IMG/VR virus record: IMGVR_UViG_3300020477_000990
Location: 264,150 to 328,149 of that record
DNA length: 64,000 nt
Source: a virus
Reading direction: 5' to 3' (one strand)
Shown here: positions 35,296 through 44,060 of the stretch, in pieces
How positions within the stretch are numbered: position 1 is the stretch's first letter
How the letters are laid out: every line of letters starts with the position of its first letter
Made by a program: the position numbers and the translations under genes
Notes under the pieces: generated by a model
What the model saw: the letters and a program-made list of their open reading frames with translations, nothing else
Told to the model about the DNA's origin: nothing
Databases searched by the model: none

Positions 35296-36246
35296 ATGAA
35301 ATTTCTAAAAATTATTATATTAATGGTACTCTTAGGTGTGGCTCCAATAGCACTTGCAGACACAACTAATTCAGGTTCTACTACAAACTCTCAAACAAAT
35401 GCATCAGGGTCCAACACTACAATTTCAGGCGGATATTCTGCTGAAACTACCAATACATATCAGTCTGGATCGTCAAATAACACTACTACCAACAATGATA
35501 CCACTAATACAACTAATAATAAAAATACAATTCCGGTTCCATCAGCTGGTGCACCGTCAATGAGTGCATATTCACAAGATGTTTGTGCTGTTGGAAAATC
35601 AGGTGGTATCCAACTACCGGGTGTTGGAGTCTCTGGTGGTGCTACATCACGTGATATGAATTGTGAACGTATGAAACTTTCTAAATTATTAAATGATTAT
35701 GGTATGAAGGTTGCCGCGGTAGCAATACTATGTCAAGATCCAAGAGTATTTGAAGCAATGGAACAAGCTGGTACTCCATGTCCATTTGAAGGTAAAATTG
35801 GTAAAGAAGCAATGGATCAATGGAACAAATATGATATTGAAAGACCAGATTATAAAAAATATGTAGATAAAATGGATGATCGTTTAGAAATTGATGAACG
35901 TATTATGAAAGAAGAAGGTATTTTAGAAGAAAACGAATCATTAAAAACTGATATCAAACAAATTGCAAAAGATAATAAGAAGTTGCAAAAAGAAATTTTA
36001 AAGTTACAAAAAATGCAGGTTGAGTTACTTAAAGCGGCAGAAGAAGAAGCTAAAGCGGCAGAAGAAGCTCTAAAAGAACAAATGGTTAAAGAAAGAGATC
36101 CAGTAGAAGTACATACTGGTGATAATGTAACTGACCCAGCAGAACTTCCTAATATAGAAGTAGTAGATGAAGAAGAAATAATTATTATTCCTTTACCAAA
36201 ACCAGAACAAACAAATAGCGAAGAATTTAACGCCGCTGGGAAATAA
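35296..36246 (+). CDS. Exported Ser/Thr/Asn-rich protein with C-terminal coiled coil
   Basis: 316 residues. A Sec signal peptide (KFLKIIILMVLLGVAPIALA, cleaved about residue 21), an 80-residue Thr/Ser/Asn low-complexity region, a Cys-containing middle (VCAVGKSGG, MNCERMK, ILCQDP, TPCPFEG) and a coiled coil from about 190 to 260. Likely acts in the periplasm or at the host surface. Four cysteines could form disulfides. Three bases before another exported protein. Confidence 0.7.
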   Translation: MKFLKIIILMVLLGVAPIALADTTNSGSTTNSQTNASGSNTTISGGYSAETTNTYQSGSSNNTTTNNDTTNTTNNKNTIPVPSAGAPSMSAYSQDVCAVGKSGGIQLPGVGVSGGATSRDMNCERMKLSKLLNDYGMKVAAVAILCQDPRVFEAMEQAGTPCPFEGKIGKEAMDQWNKYDIERPDYKKYVDKMDDRLEIDERIMKEEGILEENESLKTDIKQIAKDNKKLQKEILKLQKMQVELLKAAEEEAKAAEEALKEQMVKERDPVEVHTGDNVTDPAELPNIEVVDEEEIIIIPLPKPEQTNSEEFNAAGK

Positions 36247-36249
36247 TAT

Positions 36250-38076
36250 ATGAGAGTGTTTATTTCAACACTCCTGCTAACATTGGCATTGGTGTTATTT
36301 TCTACAAACGTAGGTGGCGAAACTGCTACATCAGGAAACTTGCTACCAAACAGCACAGGTTGTAATCAAGTTTATGATGATAATAGTGCAGGTGTGCCAG
36401 GAGTAGGTTGTTCAGGTACCGCCAATAGTGGTTTAGAATCAGGTGACACAACCGGTCAAGGTTTTGATGTAAGATCAGGTACAGGTCATGATTGGGGTAC
36501 AGCAGGAACTCAAGACATAGAAGCAGATGGTAATATCACAATAGGTGATTCAGGATCTCTAGAAAATATCACAGTAACAAAACAAAACGGTGGAACTACT
36601 ACAACAGATACAGATATGCTAGATGGTGGTGTTACACTAAAGTCAACCACAGAAACGCAAAACTGTGAATGGACAGGATCAAGTTATCAATGTGGACAAG
36701 CACGTTCAGGCAGAGACACATTCACAGTCAGAGTACAGATCAAAGATGCTAGTGGTAACGTGTTGGCCACAGTAGAACAACAAAGGAACACAGATGCTGG
36801 TTATTATGGTAATACAGCCGTACACGAAGACACAGTAATTTATACAGGAGAAGGCTCAAGAAGTTTTGACTGGCAATGGACAGGTACAGACGGTAACAGT
36901 CCGAATGCTACTAGTAATCTTAGAGGACCAAACTTGATAGGTGCGGCATTAGAAATGACACTAGCAGATATAGATTATTCTCCACAACCACCCATATCAG
37001 AAGAAACACAAGAAGAAATTGAAGAAGCAGAAGAAACTGTAGAAGAAGTAGAGCAAATAATTGAAACGTTACCAATTGAGGAAGTAATAAATGAAGTAGA
37101 AGAAGTTAATGTGGAAGAACCAACAGTAGAAATTACAGAACCTACAATTGAAGAACCAACAGTAGAAATTACAGAAGAAGTATTTCAAGAATCGTTTGAA
37201 GAAAACTTTACGGCAGTACTTGAAGAAGAAGGTTTAACAGAAGAATTTGAACAAGCATTAGAAGAAGAAGGTATTACTGAAGAACAGTTTTTTGAATCTG
37301 TAACAGAAATGATAACAGAAGAATTTGCAACACCTACAGAAGAAGAGCCAACAGTAGAAGAGCCAACAGTAGAAGAAGAGCCAACAGTAGAAGAAGAAAC
37401 AGTAAATACTACTGAAGAAACAGTAGAAACAGAAACTACTACAGAAACAGAAACTACTACAGAAACAGAAACTACTGAAAATGAAACTAATACTGAGACA
37501 TCAACAGAATCAGAGCAAACTGAAACGGAAACAGAAAGCACAGAGAGTGAGACCGAGTCTAGCGAAACTGAAGAAACTGAAAATACTGAACAAGAAGAGT
37601 CCACTAGTAATGAAGAAGAGTCGGTGGACGAAAGTAATGAAGAAGCATCCACTGATGAACAAGATGGTGCAGATGCAAGTGTTGATGGAACTGACGTAGA
37701 TTCTGGTGTTAGTGAATTAAGCAAAAAAGTTGCAAACATAATTAAAAAATTAGAATCAAAATTAAAAACTCTTGATCAAAAATTAAAAGTTATATCAATG
37801 GTAACAGCACAGGCAATGGTTGAAGATCAGCCAGATATGTCTGAGTATACTGAACAACAATTTTATGATACAAGAAAATTAGCTGATAATCCTGATTGGT
37901 ATGCAGAAGATACAATTTTAGCGGCATATGGTAGATCAATATATCAAGATAAAACATTATCAGCTTATCAAATTAATGATCCGGTGTTTCAACACCAGGA
38001 AGAGGTAAATAGAGTAAATGAGAATATTAGTAGGCTGGAAGCCGAACTAGAGGTATTAAGAAATGAACGTAATTAA
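36250..38076 (+). CDS. Exported protein with beta domain and Thr/Glu-rich repeats
   Basis: 608 residues with a signal peptide (RVFISTLLLTLALVLFSTNVGG). Residues 25-240 are Gly/Thr-rich and look like a beta-sandwich or lectin-like module (NPLP-type Cys pairs CNQVY and GCSGT). From about 245 to 480 the chain is EEPTVE, TETTTE and SETEE repeats, strongly acidic, then a coiled coil near 495-530 and a helical tail. The repeats look like a spacer holding the N-terminal module away from a membrane or virion. A 184-residue reading frame on the other strand is only its shadow. Confidence 0.7.
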   Translation: MRVFISTLLLTLALVLFSTNVGGETATSGNLLPNSTGCNQVYDDNSAGVPGVGCSGTANSGLESGDTTGQGFDVRSGTGHDWGTAGTQDIEADGNITIGDSGSLENITVTKQNGGTTTTDTDMLDGGVTLKSTTETQNCEWTGSSYQCGQARSGRDTFTVRVQIKDASGNVLATVEQQRNTDAGYYGNTAVHEDTVIYTGEGSRSFDWQWTGTDGNSPNATSNLRGPNLIGAALEMTLADIDYSPQPPISEETQEEIEEAEETVEEVEQIIETLPIEEVINEVEEVNVEEPTVEITEPTIEEPTVEITEEVFQESFEENFTAVLEEEGLTEEFEQALEEEGITEEQFFESVTEMITEEFATPTEEEPTVEEPTVEEEPTVEEETVNTTEETVETETTTETETTTETETTENETNTETSTESEQTETETESTESETESSETEETENTEQEESTSNEEESVDESNEEASTDEQDGADASVDGTDVDSGVSELSKKVANIIKKLESKLKTLDQKLKVISMVTAQAMVEDQPDMSEYTEQQFYDTRKLADNPDWYAEDTILAAYGRSIYQDKTLSAYQINDPVFQHQEEVNRVNENISRLEAELEVLRNERN

Positions 38077-38443
38077 TAAACTTACACAATGGGGATCTTT
38101 AATCGGTGTTATTTGTGCTATCGGTGGTGGATTTTATGCTTGGGGTGAATTTAATACAAGATTAGCAAATATTGAAAGTAGACCAGTTGCTGACATGACA
38201 TCTATAACTGAAGATGTAGCAAATTTAAAAGTAGATATGGTTGATAGAATTACTGCTATTGAAGATAAACTTGAAGCACAATCAGATACAGAATTAGGTA
38301 CAATCCAAGCCGACATTAGTGAAATAAAAGACTCACTAGTTAAAGCATTAAAAGATATCGAGATTCAAAGTAAAGTAAATGAATTGCAAGATCAAAAAAT
38401 TGAACAAGTAAGATTAAAAGCAACAAATCCATTAGCAAATTAA
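38063..38443 (+). CDS. Small membrane-anchored coiled-coil protein (126 aa)
   Basis: 126 residues: a membrane helix at about 10-28 (WGSLIGVICAIGGGFYAW), then a coiled coil (VANLKVDMVDRITAIEDKLEAQ and LVKALKDIEIQSK). Overlaps the exported repeat protein by 14 nt, suggesting a three-gene envelope unit. Similar in layout to spanin or membrane-tethering proteins but without a lipobox. Converges with the minus-strand gene. Confidence 0.6.
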   Translation: MNVINKLTQWGSLIGVICAIGGGFYAWGEFNTRLANIESRPVADMTSITEDVANLKVDMVDRITAIEDKLEAQSDTELGTIQADISEIKDSLVKALKDIEIQSKVNELQDQKIEQVRLKATNPLAN

Positions 38444-39435
38444 ATTTCAGCGAATGTATGTTGTTTTTTTCCAAAGTGAGAACAACTCTTTTGACATCTT
38501 GACAAGAACATAGGATGGTTTTCATTCCAACTATCTTTTAGTATTTGTGAGAACCATTCATGATCTAATATATCTTGAATATCATGTTCAAGTGAATTAT
38601 TCCAATTAGAACTATATTTAGAAAATTTTTCAGACATATCATCACGTTTGTACCAATTATTATCATACAAATAACAACAAGGCCAAATTTGATAATTAGC
38701 ACCAAAGTAAATTTCACCTTCATGTATTAGTTTACATTTTATATTTAAATTTTTAGTTTCGTTTTTAATTTCAGGATGTTGATATTTTTTATTTGTTAAA
38801 GATACTTTGTTTATAACTTCTTTAGTTTTTTTATTAACTACAGTATGCGTACTTTCTTGTTTCATAGAATAACGTAGTGAAAATTTAAATCCAAGTTTAG
38901 TAGATAGTTGTTGTGCTTTTTCTATATCATCGATATTATGATCAAATGGATTATAAACCCATTGTCCTTTGCCACCAGCATCAGAATATGCAGTCATATT
39001 TTCTACAAGTTTATTCCAATTAACACCAACTCTATAAATGTGATTTGTATTTTCAAAGCCATCTACACAAAAACGCATATCTAATTTTGGATTGTCTTTG
39101 CTAATTGCTCCTAGTTCTGCCCAATATTCTTTTGAACGCAATCCACCGTTAGTAGAAACAATTATAACCTTTGGATTCATAGATAATGTGTATTCACATA
39201 TTTCTATAAATTCTTGATTTACTAATGGATCGCCTAAAACACCACAATAAAAAATTTCTTTGTTTTCTATATATTCTTTTGAGTGTAATACTTTTTTATA
39301 GTTTTCTAGAGTAATATCAGCTAATTCTACATCTGGGTTAGTTTCCCCTTTTAATGTTCTAGCACACCCAGGACATCTAGCATTACATCTAGTGGTTAAT
39401 TCTACTTCTATTTTCTTAAGATTTTGTACGAGCAT
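38440..39435 (-). CDS. Radical SAM protein on the minus strand
   Basis: 331 residues. Radical SAM Cys 17, 21, 24 (TRCNARCPGC), FYCGVLGDP, STNGGLR, FCVDGFENTNHIYRVGVNW and C-terminal IKCKLIHEGEIYFGANYQIW, then CC. Clearly a paralogue of 13151, 25519 and the split 8420/9099 gene. The only minus-strand gene in 64 kb; its 3' end overlaps the plus-strand gene by 4 nt. It has its own late promoter. Confidence 0.87.
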   Translation of the reverse strand: MLVQNLKKIEVELTTRCNARCPGCARTLKGETNPDVELADITLENYKKVLHSKEYIENKEIFYCGVLGDPLVNQEFIEICEYTLSMNPKVIIVSTNGGLRSKEYWAELGAISKDNPKLDMRFCVDGFENTNHIYRVGVNWNKLVENMTAYSDAGGKGQWVYNPFDHNIDDIEKAQQLSTKLGFKFSLRYSMKQESTHTVVNKKTKEVINKVSLTNKKYQHPEIKNETKNLNIKCKLIHEGEIYFGANYQIWPCCYLYDNNWYKRDDMSEKFSKYSSNWNNSLEHDIQDILDHEWFSQILKDSWNENHPMFLSRCQKSCSHFGKKQHTFAEI

Positions 39436-39440
39436 AGTAA

Positions 39441-39448
39441 TATTTATA
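39441..39448 (-). promoter_or_regulatory. T4-type late promoter on the minus strand
   Basis: TATAAATA read on the minus strand, ending 5 nt before the ATG at 39435. The exact same geometry as on the plus strand is good evidence that the motif is real. Confidence 0.65.
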
Positions 39449-39506
39449 GTGCTTATTTTACTAGGAAATACTATATATAGTGGCCTATTTTTTTGGCATT
39501 TTTTGG

Positions 39507-39534
39507 TTGACAGATCTCTAATATATGCTATATT
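39507..39534 (+). promoter_or_regulatory. Sigma70-type promoter
   Basis: TTGACA at 39507-39512, 16-nt spacer, TATATT at 39529-39534, with AAAGGAG upstream of the start at 39568. Confidence 0.6.
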
Positions 39535-39567
39535 AAATTATAAACTATTTTAAAGGAGAAGATGCAA

Positions 39568-39759
39568 ATGTCATCAAAAGTAATATTTAAAAATGTAAGC
39601 CTATCAAAAAAACCAGAAGAGGCTTTATACAAAGTAGTAAAAACGGCTAATGTAACAGATACAACTATTAATGGCCAACTTTACAATACACAAGAATTAA
39701 ACGGCTTTTTAAAGTCATTATCAACTAGACATATTAACTGGGAGATTATAAGTGAGTAA
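39568..39759 (+). CDS. Small hypothetical protein (63 aa)
   Basis: 63 residues (MSSKVIFKNVSLSKKPEEAL at the start), mixed alpha/beta, no motif. ATG at 39568 has AAAGGAG 9 nt upstream, while the ATG at 39562 is too close to it. Starts the replication-type gene block; overlaps the next gene by 8 nt. Confidence 0.6.
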   Translation: MSSKVIFKNVSLSKKPEEALYKVVKTANVTDTTINGQLYNTQELNGFLKSLSTRHINWEIISE

Positions 39760-40438
39760 TCAAATGAAAAAAATTGTTCCTACTTACGATACTAAAATTG
39801 CTCTAGCAGTTGCTAATAATGTTTATGTTAAGCACGGTTACGTTAGAACTACTGAAGCAACATTTGGTGAACGTCAATCTAATAAGCAAAGAGTTACTGA
39901 AGCTCTTGCTAAAGAGAATCCAAAATATACTAAAAAAGATATGGCAATGGCTGAAGAAATTATTGATCATTATCAAGGATTGTTATTATTTAAATTAGGT
40001 GATAAGCAAAGCGATTTTCAAGAATCTGTATTATCTTGTATTGCACAAGATACAGTTCAATATAAAATGTTAGGTGTGTTGGCTTCTTTACCACACACTT
40101 ATAAATGTACTATTGAAAGAGAAAAAAGGCAAGAACACGAAAAGAAAATGGCAAAAGAAAGTTCATTTGTAGGCGAAGCAAAGAAAAGAAATATATTTGA
40201 TATTGTAGTTGAAATGGTTAAACCATTACCACATAAAGGTTTGAACATTATTACATTTTTAGATTCTAACAAAAACATTATTAAGTATTTTACACCTAAT
40301 GATCCTGCTGTAGATGGAATTGTAATAGGTGCTAATTTACAAATTAGTGGATATGTTAAAGATCATCAAATTAACAAATATAATAATGGTAAAGAAACTA
40401 TTGTTAATAGAATTAAAGTATTAAGGATTGAAAAATAA
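39752..40438 (+). CDS. Hypothetical phage protein with OB-fold-like C-terminus
   Basis: 228 residues. The N-terminal half is helical with an exposed basic region (EREKRQEHEKKMAKESS); the C-terminal 70 residues alternate strands (LNIITFLDSN, VIGANLQISGYV, IVNRIKVLRI) like an OB fold. Its position before the DNA ligase suggests a nucleic-acid role. Not identified with a T4 gene. Confidence 0.6.
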   Translation: MSNQMKKIVPTYDTKIALAVANNVYVKHGYVRTTEATFGERQSNKQRVTEALAKENPKYTKKDMAMAEEIIDHYQGLLLFKLGDKQSDFQESVLSCIAQDTVQYKMLGVLASLPHTYKCTIEREKRQEHEKKMAKESSFVGEAKKRNIFDIVVEMVKPLPHKGLNIITFLDSNKNIIKYFTPNDPAVDGIVIGANLQISGYVKDHQINKYNNGKETIVNRIKVLRIEK

Positions 40439-40725
40439 TGTCAGGATGGATATTAGCTATATGGATTACCTTTGTTCCTTTGGAAGCAGGTAAAGAACCA
40501 CAAGAATTACAATTAAGTATTCCACATGATTCATACAAATCATGTCAAGAAGAAGTTAGTAAGATAGATAAATTTATGTTTACTATGCCAGGATTAACTT
40601 TAAAAGTTGATGCAGAATGCCAACCAAATGAAAATTATTGCACAGATGATGGTTGCCCAGATTTTTATAAAGAAGATATAATAGAGGAAAATAATGTACA
40701 AAGTCATACAAGAACTAGAATCTAA
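40438..40725 (+). CDS. Small hypothetical protein with signal-like start (95 aa)
   Basis: 95 residues. Short hydrophobic N-terminus (GWILAIWITFVPLEAG), then a Cys-containing C-terminus (SCQEEVS, ECQPNENYCTDDGCPD) that could form disulfides in the periplasm. Weak signal prediction because the N-terminus lacks positive charge. Overlaps the ligase start by 32 nt. Confidence 0.5.
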   Translation: MSGWILAIWITFVPLEAGKEPQELQLSIPHDSYKSCQEEVSKIDKFMFTMPGLTLKVDAECQPNENYCTDDGCPDFYKEDIIEENNVQSHTRTRI

Positions 40726-42004
40726 TAATTCTAGATTATTTAAAGAAGATGTTATTAAGAGAGAAGCAGAATCTAATAACATTGAATTTTTTAGTGGTGC
40801 CAAATTAGCATTAGATCCGTTGGCTACATTTGGAGTTAAACAAGTTCCAACAACAGATACAAATGGAGCAGGATTATCATTTGACGAGTTTACTGAAGTT
40901 GTAGATAAATTAATGGCACGTGAATTAACAGGACACGCCGCAAGAGATGCCATACAAGATTTAGCCAACCAAGCAACAAAAGAGCAATGGAATGATTGGT
41001 ATAGAAGAATACTAATTAAAGATTTAAGATGTGGTGTTAGTGAAAAGACTGTAAACAATGTTGTTAAGAAAGCAAATAAAGATTATACTATACCGGTTTT
41101 TAAATGTATGTTAGCACACGATTCAGCTAATCATGAAAAGAAATTAGTAGGTGAAAAACTTTTAGATTATAAATTAGATGGTGTTAGAGTATTGGCTATC
41201 TATGATGCTAAAGCAGATTCAGTTACAATGTATTCAAGAAATGGTAAGCAGTTTATTAACTTTGGGCATATAGAAGAAGAAATACTTAATACAATTGCAA
41301 GTAAGTTTTCAGAGTCTATGGTATTAGATGGTGAAATGGTTAGTAGTTCGTTTCAAGCATTAATGAAACAAGTGCATAGAAAAGATAATGTTCAAGCCAA
41401 AGATGCTCAATATGCCTTATTTGATGTATTAACATTAAAAGAGTTTATGTCGGGTGGAACTAAAAAAGGTTGTTGGGACAGGCATTTACAATTACAAGAT
41501 TTACTTAAAGATGCTAAAGAAGATAGCAATATGTTTGTAGTAGATAAAGTAGAATGTAATTTTGATACAAAAGAAGGTCAAAAAATATTTAAAGATTATA
41601 ATGCAATGGCAATTGAAAAAGGTTTTGAAGGTATAATGATTAAAGATAGAGATGCTCCATATGAGTGTAAAAGAAGTCATTATATGTTAAAAGCAAAACC
41701 ATTTATTGAAGTAAGTTTAGAAGTTAAATCAACAGAAGAAGGTACAGGTAGAAACAAAGGTAAACTTGGTGCATTAATTTGTGAAGGCACAGATGATGGA
41801 AAGTTTATTAGAGTTAATGTTGGTAGCGGATTAAGTGATGCTAATAGAGATGAATTTTGGGCTAGTAAGGATAAACTTATTGGACAAATTGTAGAAGTAA
41901 GGGCAGATGCTATAACTAAAAACCAAGAAGCTGATAATGAATGGAGTTTAAGATTTCCTAGATTCCTAAGATTTAGAGGCTTTGAAATAGGAGAAAAAAT
42001 ATAA
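40694..42004 (+). CDS. ATP-dependent DNA ligase, T4 gp30 type
   Basis: 436 residues. The adenylated lysine is in LLDYKLDGVRVLAI near residue 162; the other nucleotidyltransferase motifs are MVLDGEMVS, FEGIMIKD and MLKAKPFIEV, followed by an OB domain (FIRVNVGSGLSD). The N-terminal 120 residues form the helical DNA-binding part. It seals nicks using ATP and would join Okazaki fragments. Shorter than T4 ligase (487), but all motifs are present. Confidence 0.93.
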   Translation: MYKVIQELESNNSRLFKEDVIKREAESNNIEFFSGAKLALDPLATFGVKQVPTTDTNGAGLSFDEFTEVVDKLMARELTGHAARDAIQDLANQATKEQWNDWYRRILIKDLRCGVSEKTVNNVVKKANKDYTIPVFKCMLAHDSANHEKKLVGEKLLDYKLDGVRVLAIYDAKADSVTMYSRNGKQFINFGHIEEEILNTIASKFSESMVLDGEMVSSSFQALMKQVHRKDNVQAKDAQYALFDVLTLKEFMSGGTKKGCWDRHLQLQDLLKDAKEDSNMFVVDKVECNFDTKEGQKIFKDYNAMAIEKGFEGIMIKDRDAPYECKRSHYMLKAKPFIEVSLEVKSTEEGTGRNKGKLGALICEGTDDGKFIRVNVGSGLSDANRDEFWASKDKLIGQIVEVRADAITKNQEADNEWSLRFPRFLRFRGFEIGEKI

Positions 42005-42249
42005 TGGACATTTGGGTTAATCCTGTACAGGAAAATAAAATAAGAAAGTTAGGATTTACTATTCCTGAAAGACCAGGAAGAGGTAAAGTTTTTTATGAAA
42101 ATGAAGAAGTAGGTTTTATTGATGACTTTATTGGAATAAGAATAGAAGATAATAAAACAGACGCAATTATAAAGTTATTGGACAATGAAGAAGCATTGAA
42201 ATTATGTATATGGAATCCACCGTCAATAGAAAGAACTAACCATGGATAA
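42004..42249 (+). CDS. Small hypothetical protein (81 aa)
   Basis: 81 residues of alternating strands (KLGFTIPERPGRGKVFYENE), no motif recognised. Start shares a base with the ligase stop; overlaps the next gene by 8 nt. Confidence 0.55.
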   Translation: MDIWVNPVQENKIRKLGFTIPERPGRGKVFYENEEVGFIDDFIGIRIEDNKTDAIIKLLDNEEALKLCIWNPPSIERTNHG

Positions 42250-42505
42250 TATTATAAACATAAAAGAATTAAGAACTAAAAAGAATAAACAAGCAAGTAA
42301 TAGTGCTGAAGAAATATGTCAGCATGGATTTAAAGGATTGCTATCTCATATGTATGCAAGTGGCTTTCCTATCATGGAGCCAGAATTCCAAAAAGATTTA
42401 TCAATAGCATTTAAATTTATTCATGCCGCAGTTTCTAGGCAATATGGTTTAGAAAGTCCTTTTATAGAAGCAATAGACGAGTTTAAGAAGAACCAAAAGT
42501 TCTAA
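42242..42505 (+). CDS. Small helical hypothetical protein (87 aa)
   Basis: 87 residues, mainly helical (ICQHGFKGLLSHMYASGFPI, then FKFIHAAVSRQYG). No known family recognised with confidence. Resembles small conserved proteins beside replication genes in T4-like phages. Start and stop overlap its neighbours. Confidence 0.55.
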   Translation: MDNIINIKELRTKKNKQASNSAEEICQHGFKGLLSHMYASGFPIMEPEFQKDLSIAFKFIHAAVSRQYGLESPFIEAIDEFKKNQKF

Positions 42506-42759
42506 TGATAACTAAAGAGCAGTATAAAAACTTAAAGGCCTATTACGATTATCAAAGATTAAAAGAATATAATAAAGAAAAGTTAAGAGAAAAGATATTT
42601 CATTTAGTAAAGCAATTTGACGATGAAGATGGAGATGATTTCAATATTGATACAATATTTGAAAGAATGTGGGCAGATATGAAAGAAGAAGATTATGATA
42701 GGCCTATTCCATGGAGTTGGGTTCCTAAAGATCCTAAATGGAGATTGTGGAATGAATAA
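42505..42759 (+). CDS. Small hypothetical protein (84 aa)
   Basis: 84 residues with a Tyr/Lys-rich helical N-terminus (YKNLKAYYDYQRLKEYNKEK) and an acidic middle (DDEDGDDFN), ending in a Trp-rich tail. Function unknown. Last gene before a new promoter. Confidence 0.55.
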   Translation: MITKEQYKNLKAYYDYQRLKEYNKEKLREKIFHLVKQFDDEDGDDFNIDTIFERMWADMKEEDYDRPIPWSWVPKDPKWRLWNE

Positions 42760-42769
42760 TAAAAAAGTA

Positions 42770-42798
42770 TTGATTTTTTAATTAAACTATTGTATTAT
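42770..42798 (+). promoter_or_regulatory. Sigma70-type promoter, leaderless configuration
   Basis: TTGATT at 42770-42775, 17-nt spacer, TATTAT at 42793-42798, 6 nt before the ATG at 42805. Confidence 0.65.
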
Positions 42799-42804
42799 AA
42801 ACAT

Positions 42805-43053
42805 ATGGTCGACAGCAAAATAGTAAATTTAGATAAAATCCGGAAAACAAGAAAAAGAAAAAGTCCAAGTAAAACTTCAAAAGCATTTGATCTTGGTGAT
42901 TTATTAAAATGTGATCTCGAGAAAGCTAGAAAAATGCTAGAAAGTGTTTTTCCAGGACACAATATATTAGAAGTTATAGATGATGGTAAGAAGAGATTAT
43001 TAATTAGAGGTCCAAAGTTAAATTGTGTGTTGACAGCGAGGGAAGATTTATGA
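42805..43053 (+). CDS. Small basic hypothetical protein (82 aa)
   Basis: 82 residues: a basic N-terminal segment (KIRKTRKRKSPSKTSK) followed by a compact alpha/beta part (LEKARKMLESVFPGHNILEV). The basic arm suggests nucleic-acid binding. The ATG is preferred to an in-frame TTG at 42790 because the promoter -10 box lies between them. Overlaps the next gene by 4 nt. Confidence 0.6.
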   Translation: MVDSKIVNLDKIRKTRKRKSPSKTSKAFDLGDLLKCDLEKARKMLESVFPGHNILEVIDDGKKRLLIRGPKLNCVLTAREDL

Positions 43054-44060
43054 AAAAAATAGTATGTTTAGGGACTAGTCATACTTATGGTGGAGCAAAT
43101 GAACGAAACTATACATTTGATGAAGCATGGCCAGGACAGTTAAGTAAGTATCTTAAAGACAATGGTGTTGATAATTATGTTTATAACGGAGGTGAAAGTT
43201 CTTTTTCATCTTTCTTCTATCCAACTAAAATTATAAATTTTTATAATGAATATAAACCAGATATGTTTGTTATTGAAGTACCTGATACAGATAAAGTTGA
43301 TATTGAAATATCAAGTGCTATTACAGGGCATTATATTAAAAAGCATGGCGGAAGAGATAGTAAGCCGTATCATCCAATTTATGCAAGGCAAAGAGTACTA
43401 ACACAAGATTGGGAACGTGGAGAACAATATAATTGGCCCAATAGAAAAAGTATATCTAAAGGTGAAGCAGTAGATTTTTATCATGGAGCAGACACTACAG
43501 TAAAAATTAAAGAATTTTTTAAAGGTGAAACAGGAAGAGCAGTAAAAGAATTTTATGAAAGTGCTAGTTTAGGTGATCATGAAAGAGATAATGTTAAAAG
43601 AAAATTTAATGAGTTATACACAGCCTTAGGAAGAAATGATGAAAATTTTAAAGCAATGCTGGCTTATTGTTATTTTCATTCAGTATTCATAGATATGAGT
43701 GACTTTGAAGTATCTTGTTATCTTGCAAATTTAATGAATATAATTAATACTTTAAAAATGTTGAATGTTAAATTTTCGTTGCATTCACACGTAAACAGAC
43801 AGCATTGGTTAGATCATTTTATATATAAAGAAACATATGAGCCAATTATTAATAAACCAGACTATTGGATGACAGGTGATATGGATTGGTCTGTAAAAAA
43901 ATGGGCAATAGATAAATGCACGTCAAATAATCGTAGTGATAAAGAAGCACAAGAAGAATGGGAGAAAATGAAATCAGATAAAGTTCATTTTCATCCATGG
44001 GTTTATACAATGCTTATTGATGAAGTGTTTGGACCAGAAATATTAAGAAAGTTAAAATAA
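43050..44060 (+). CDS. SGNH/GDSL-like hypothetical protein
   Basis: 336 residues. It begins KKIVCLGTSHTYGGANERNY, where the GDSL serine block of SGNH hydrolases would read as G-T-S-H, and then VYNGGESSFSSFFYPTKI. The C-terminal HFHPW may supply a late His. Looks like an SGNH-fold protein, possibly an esterase acting on surface sugars, but the catalytic set is not proven. Ends on the guaC start. Confidence 0.55.
   Translation: MKKIVCLGTSHTYGGANERNYTFDEAWPGQLSKYLKDNGVDNYVYNGGESSFSSFFYPTKIINFYNEYKPDMFVIEVPDTDKVDIEISSAITGHYIKKHGGRDSKPYHPIYARQRVLTQDWERGEQYNWPNRKSISKGEAVDFYHGADTTVKIKEFFKGETGRAVKEFYESASLGDHERDNVKRKFNELYTALGRNDENFKAMLAYCYFHSVFIDMSDFEVSCYLANLMNIINTLKMLNVKFSLHSHVNRQHWLDHFIYKETYEPIINKPDYWMTGDMDWSVKKWAIDKCTSNNRSDKEAQEEWEKMKSDKVHFHPWVYTMLIDEVFGPEILRKLK

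Noticed and set aside
35850-36356. A 168-aa minus-strand reading frame
   Set aside because: Shadow of the exported proteins' coiled coil and signal region.
37185-37739. A 184-aa Ser/Val-rich reading frame on the minus strand
   Set aside because: It is the complement of the Thr/Glu repeat region of 36250-38076; composition comes from the repeats.
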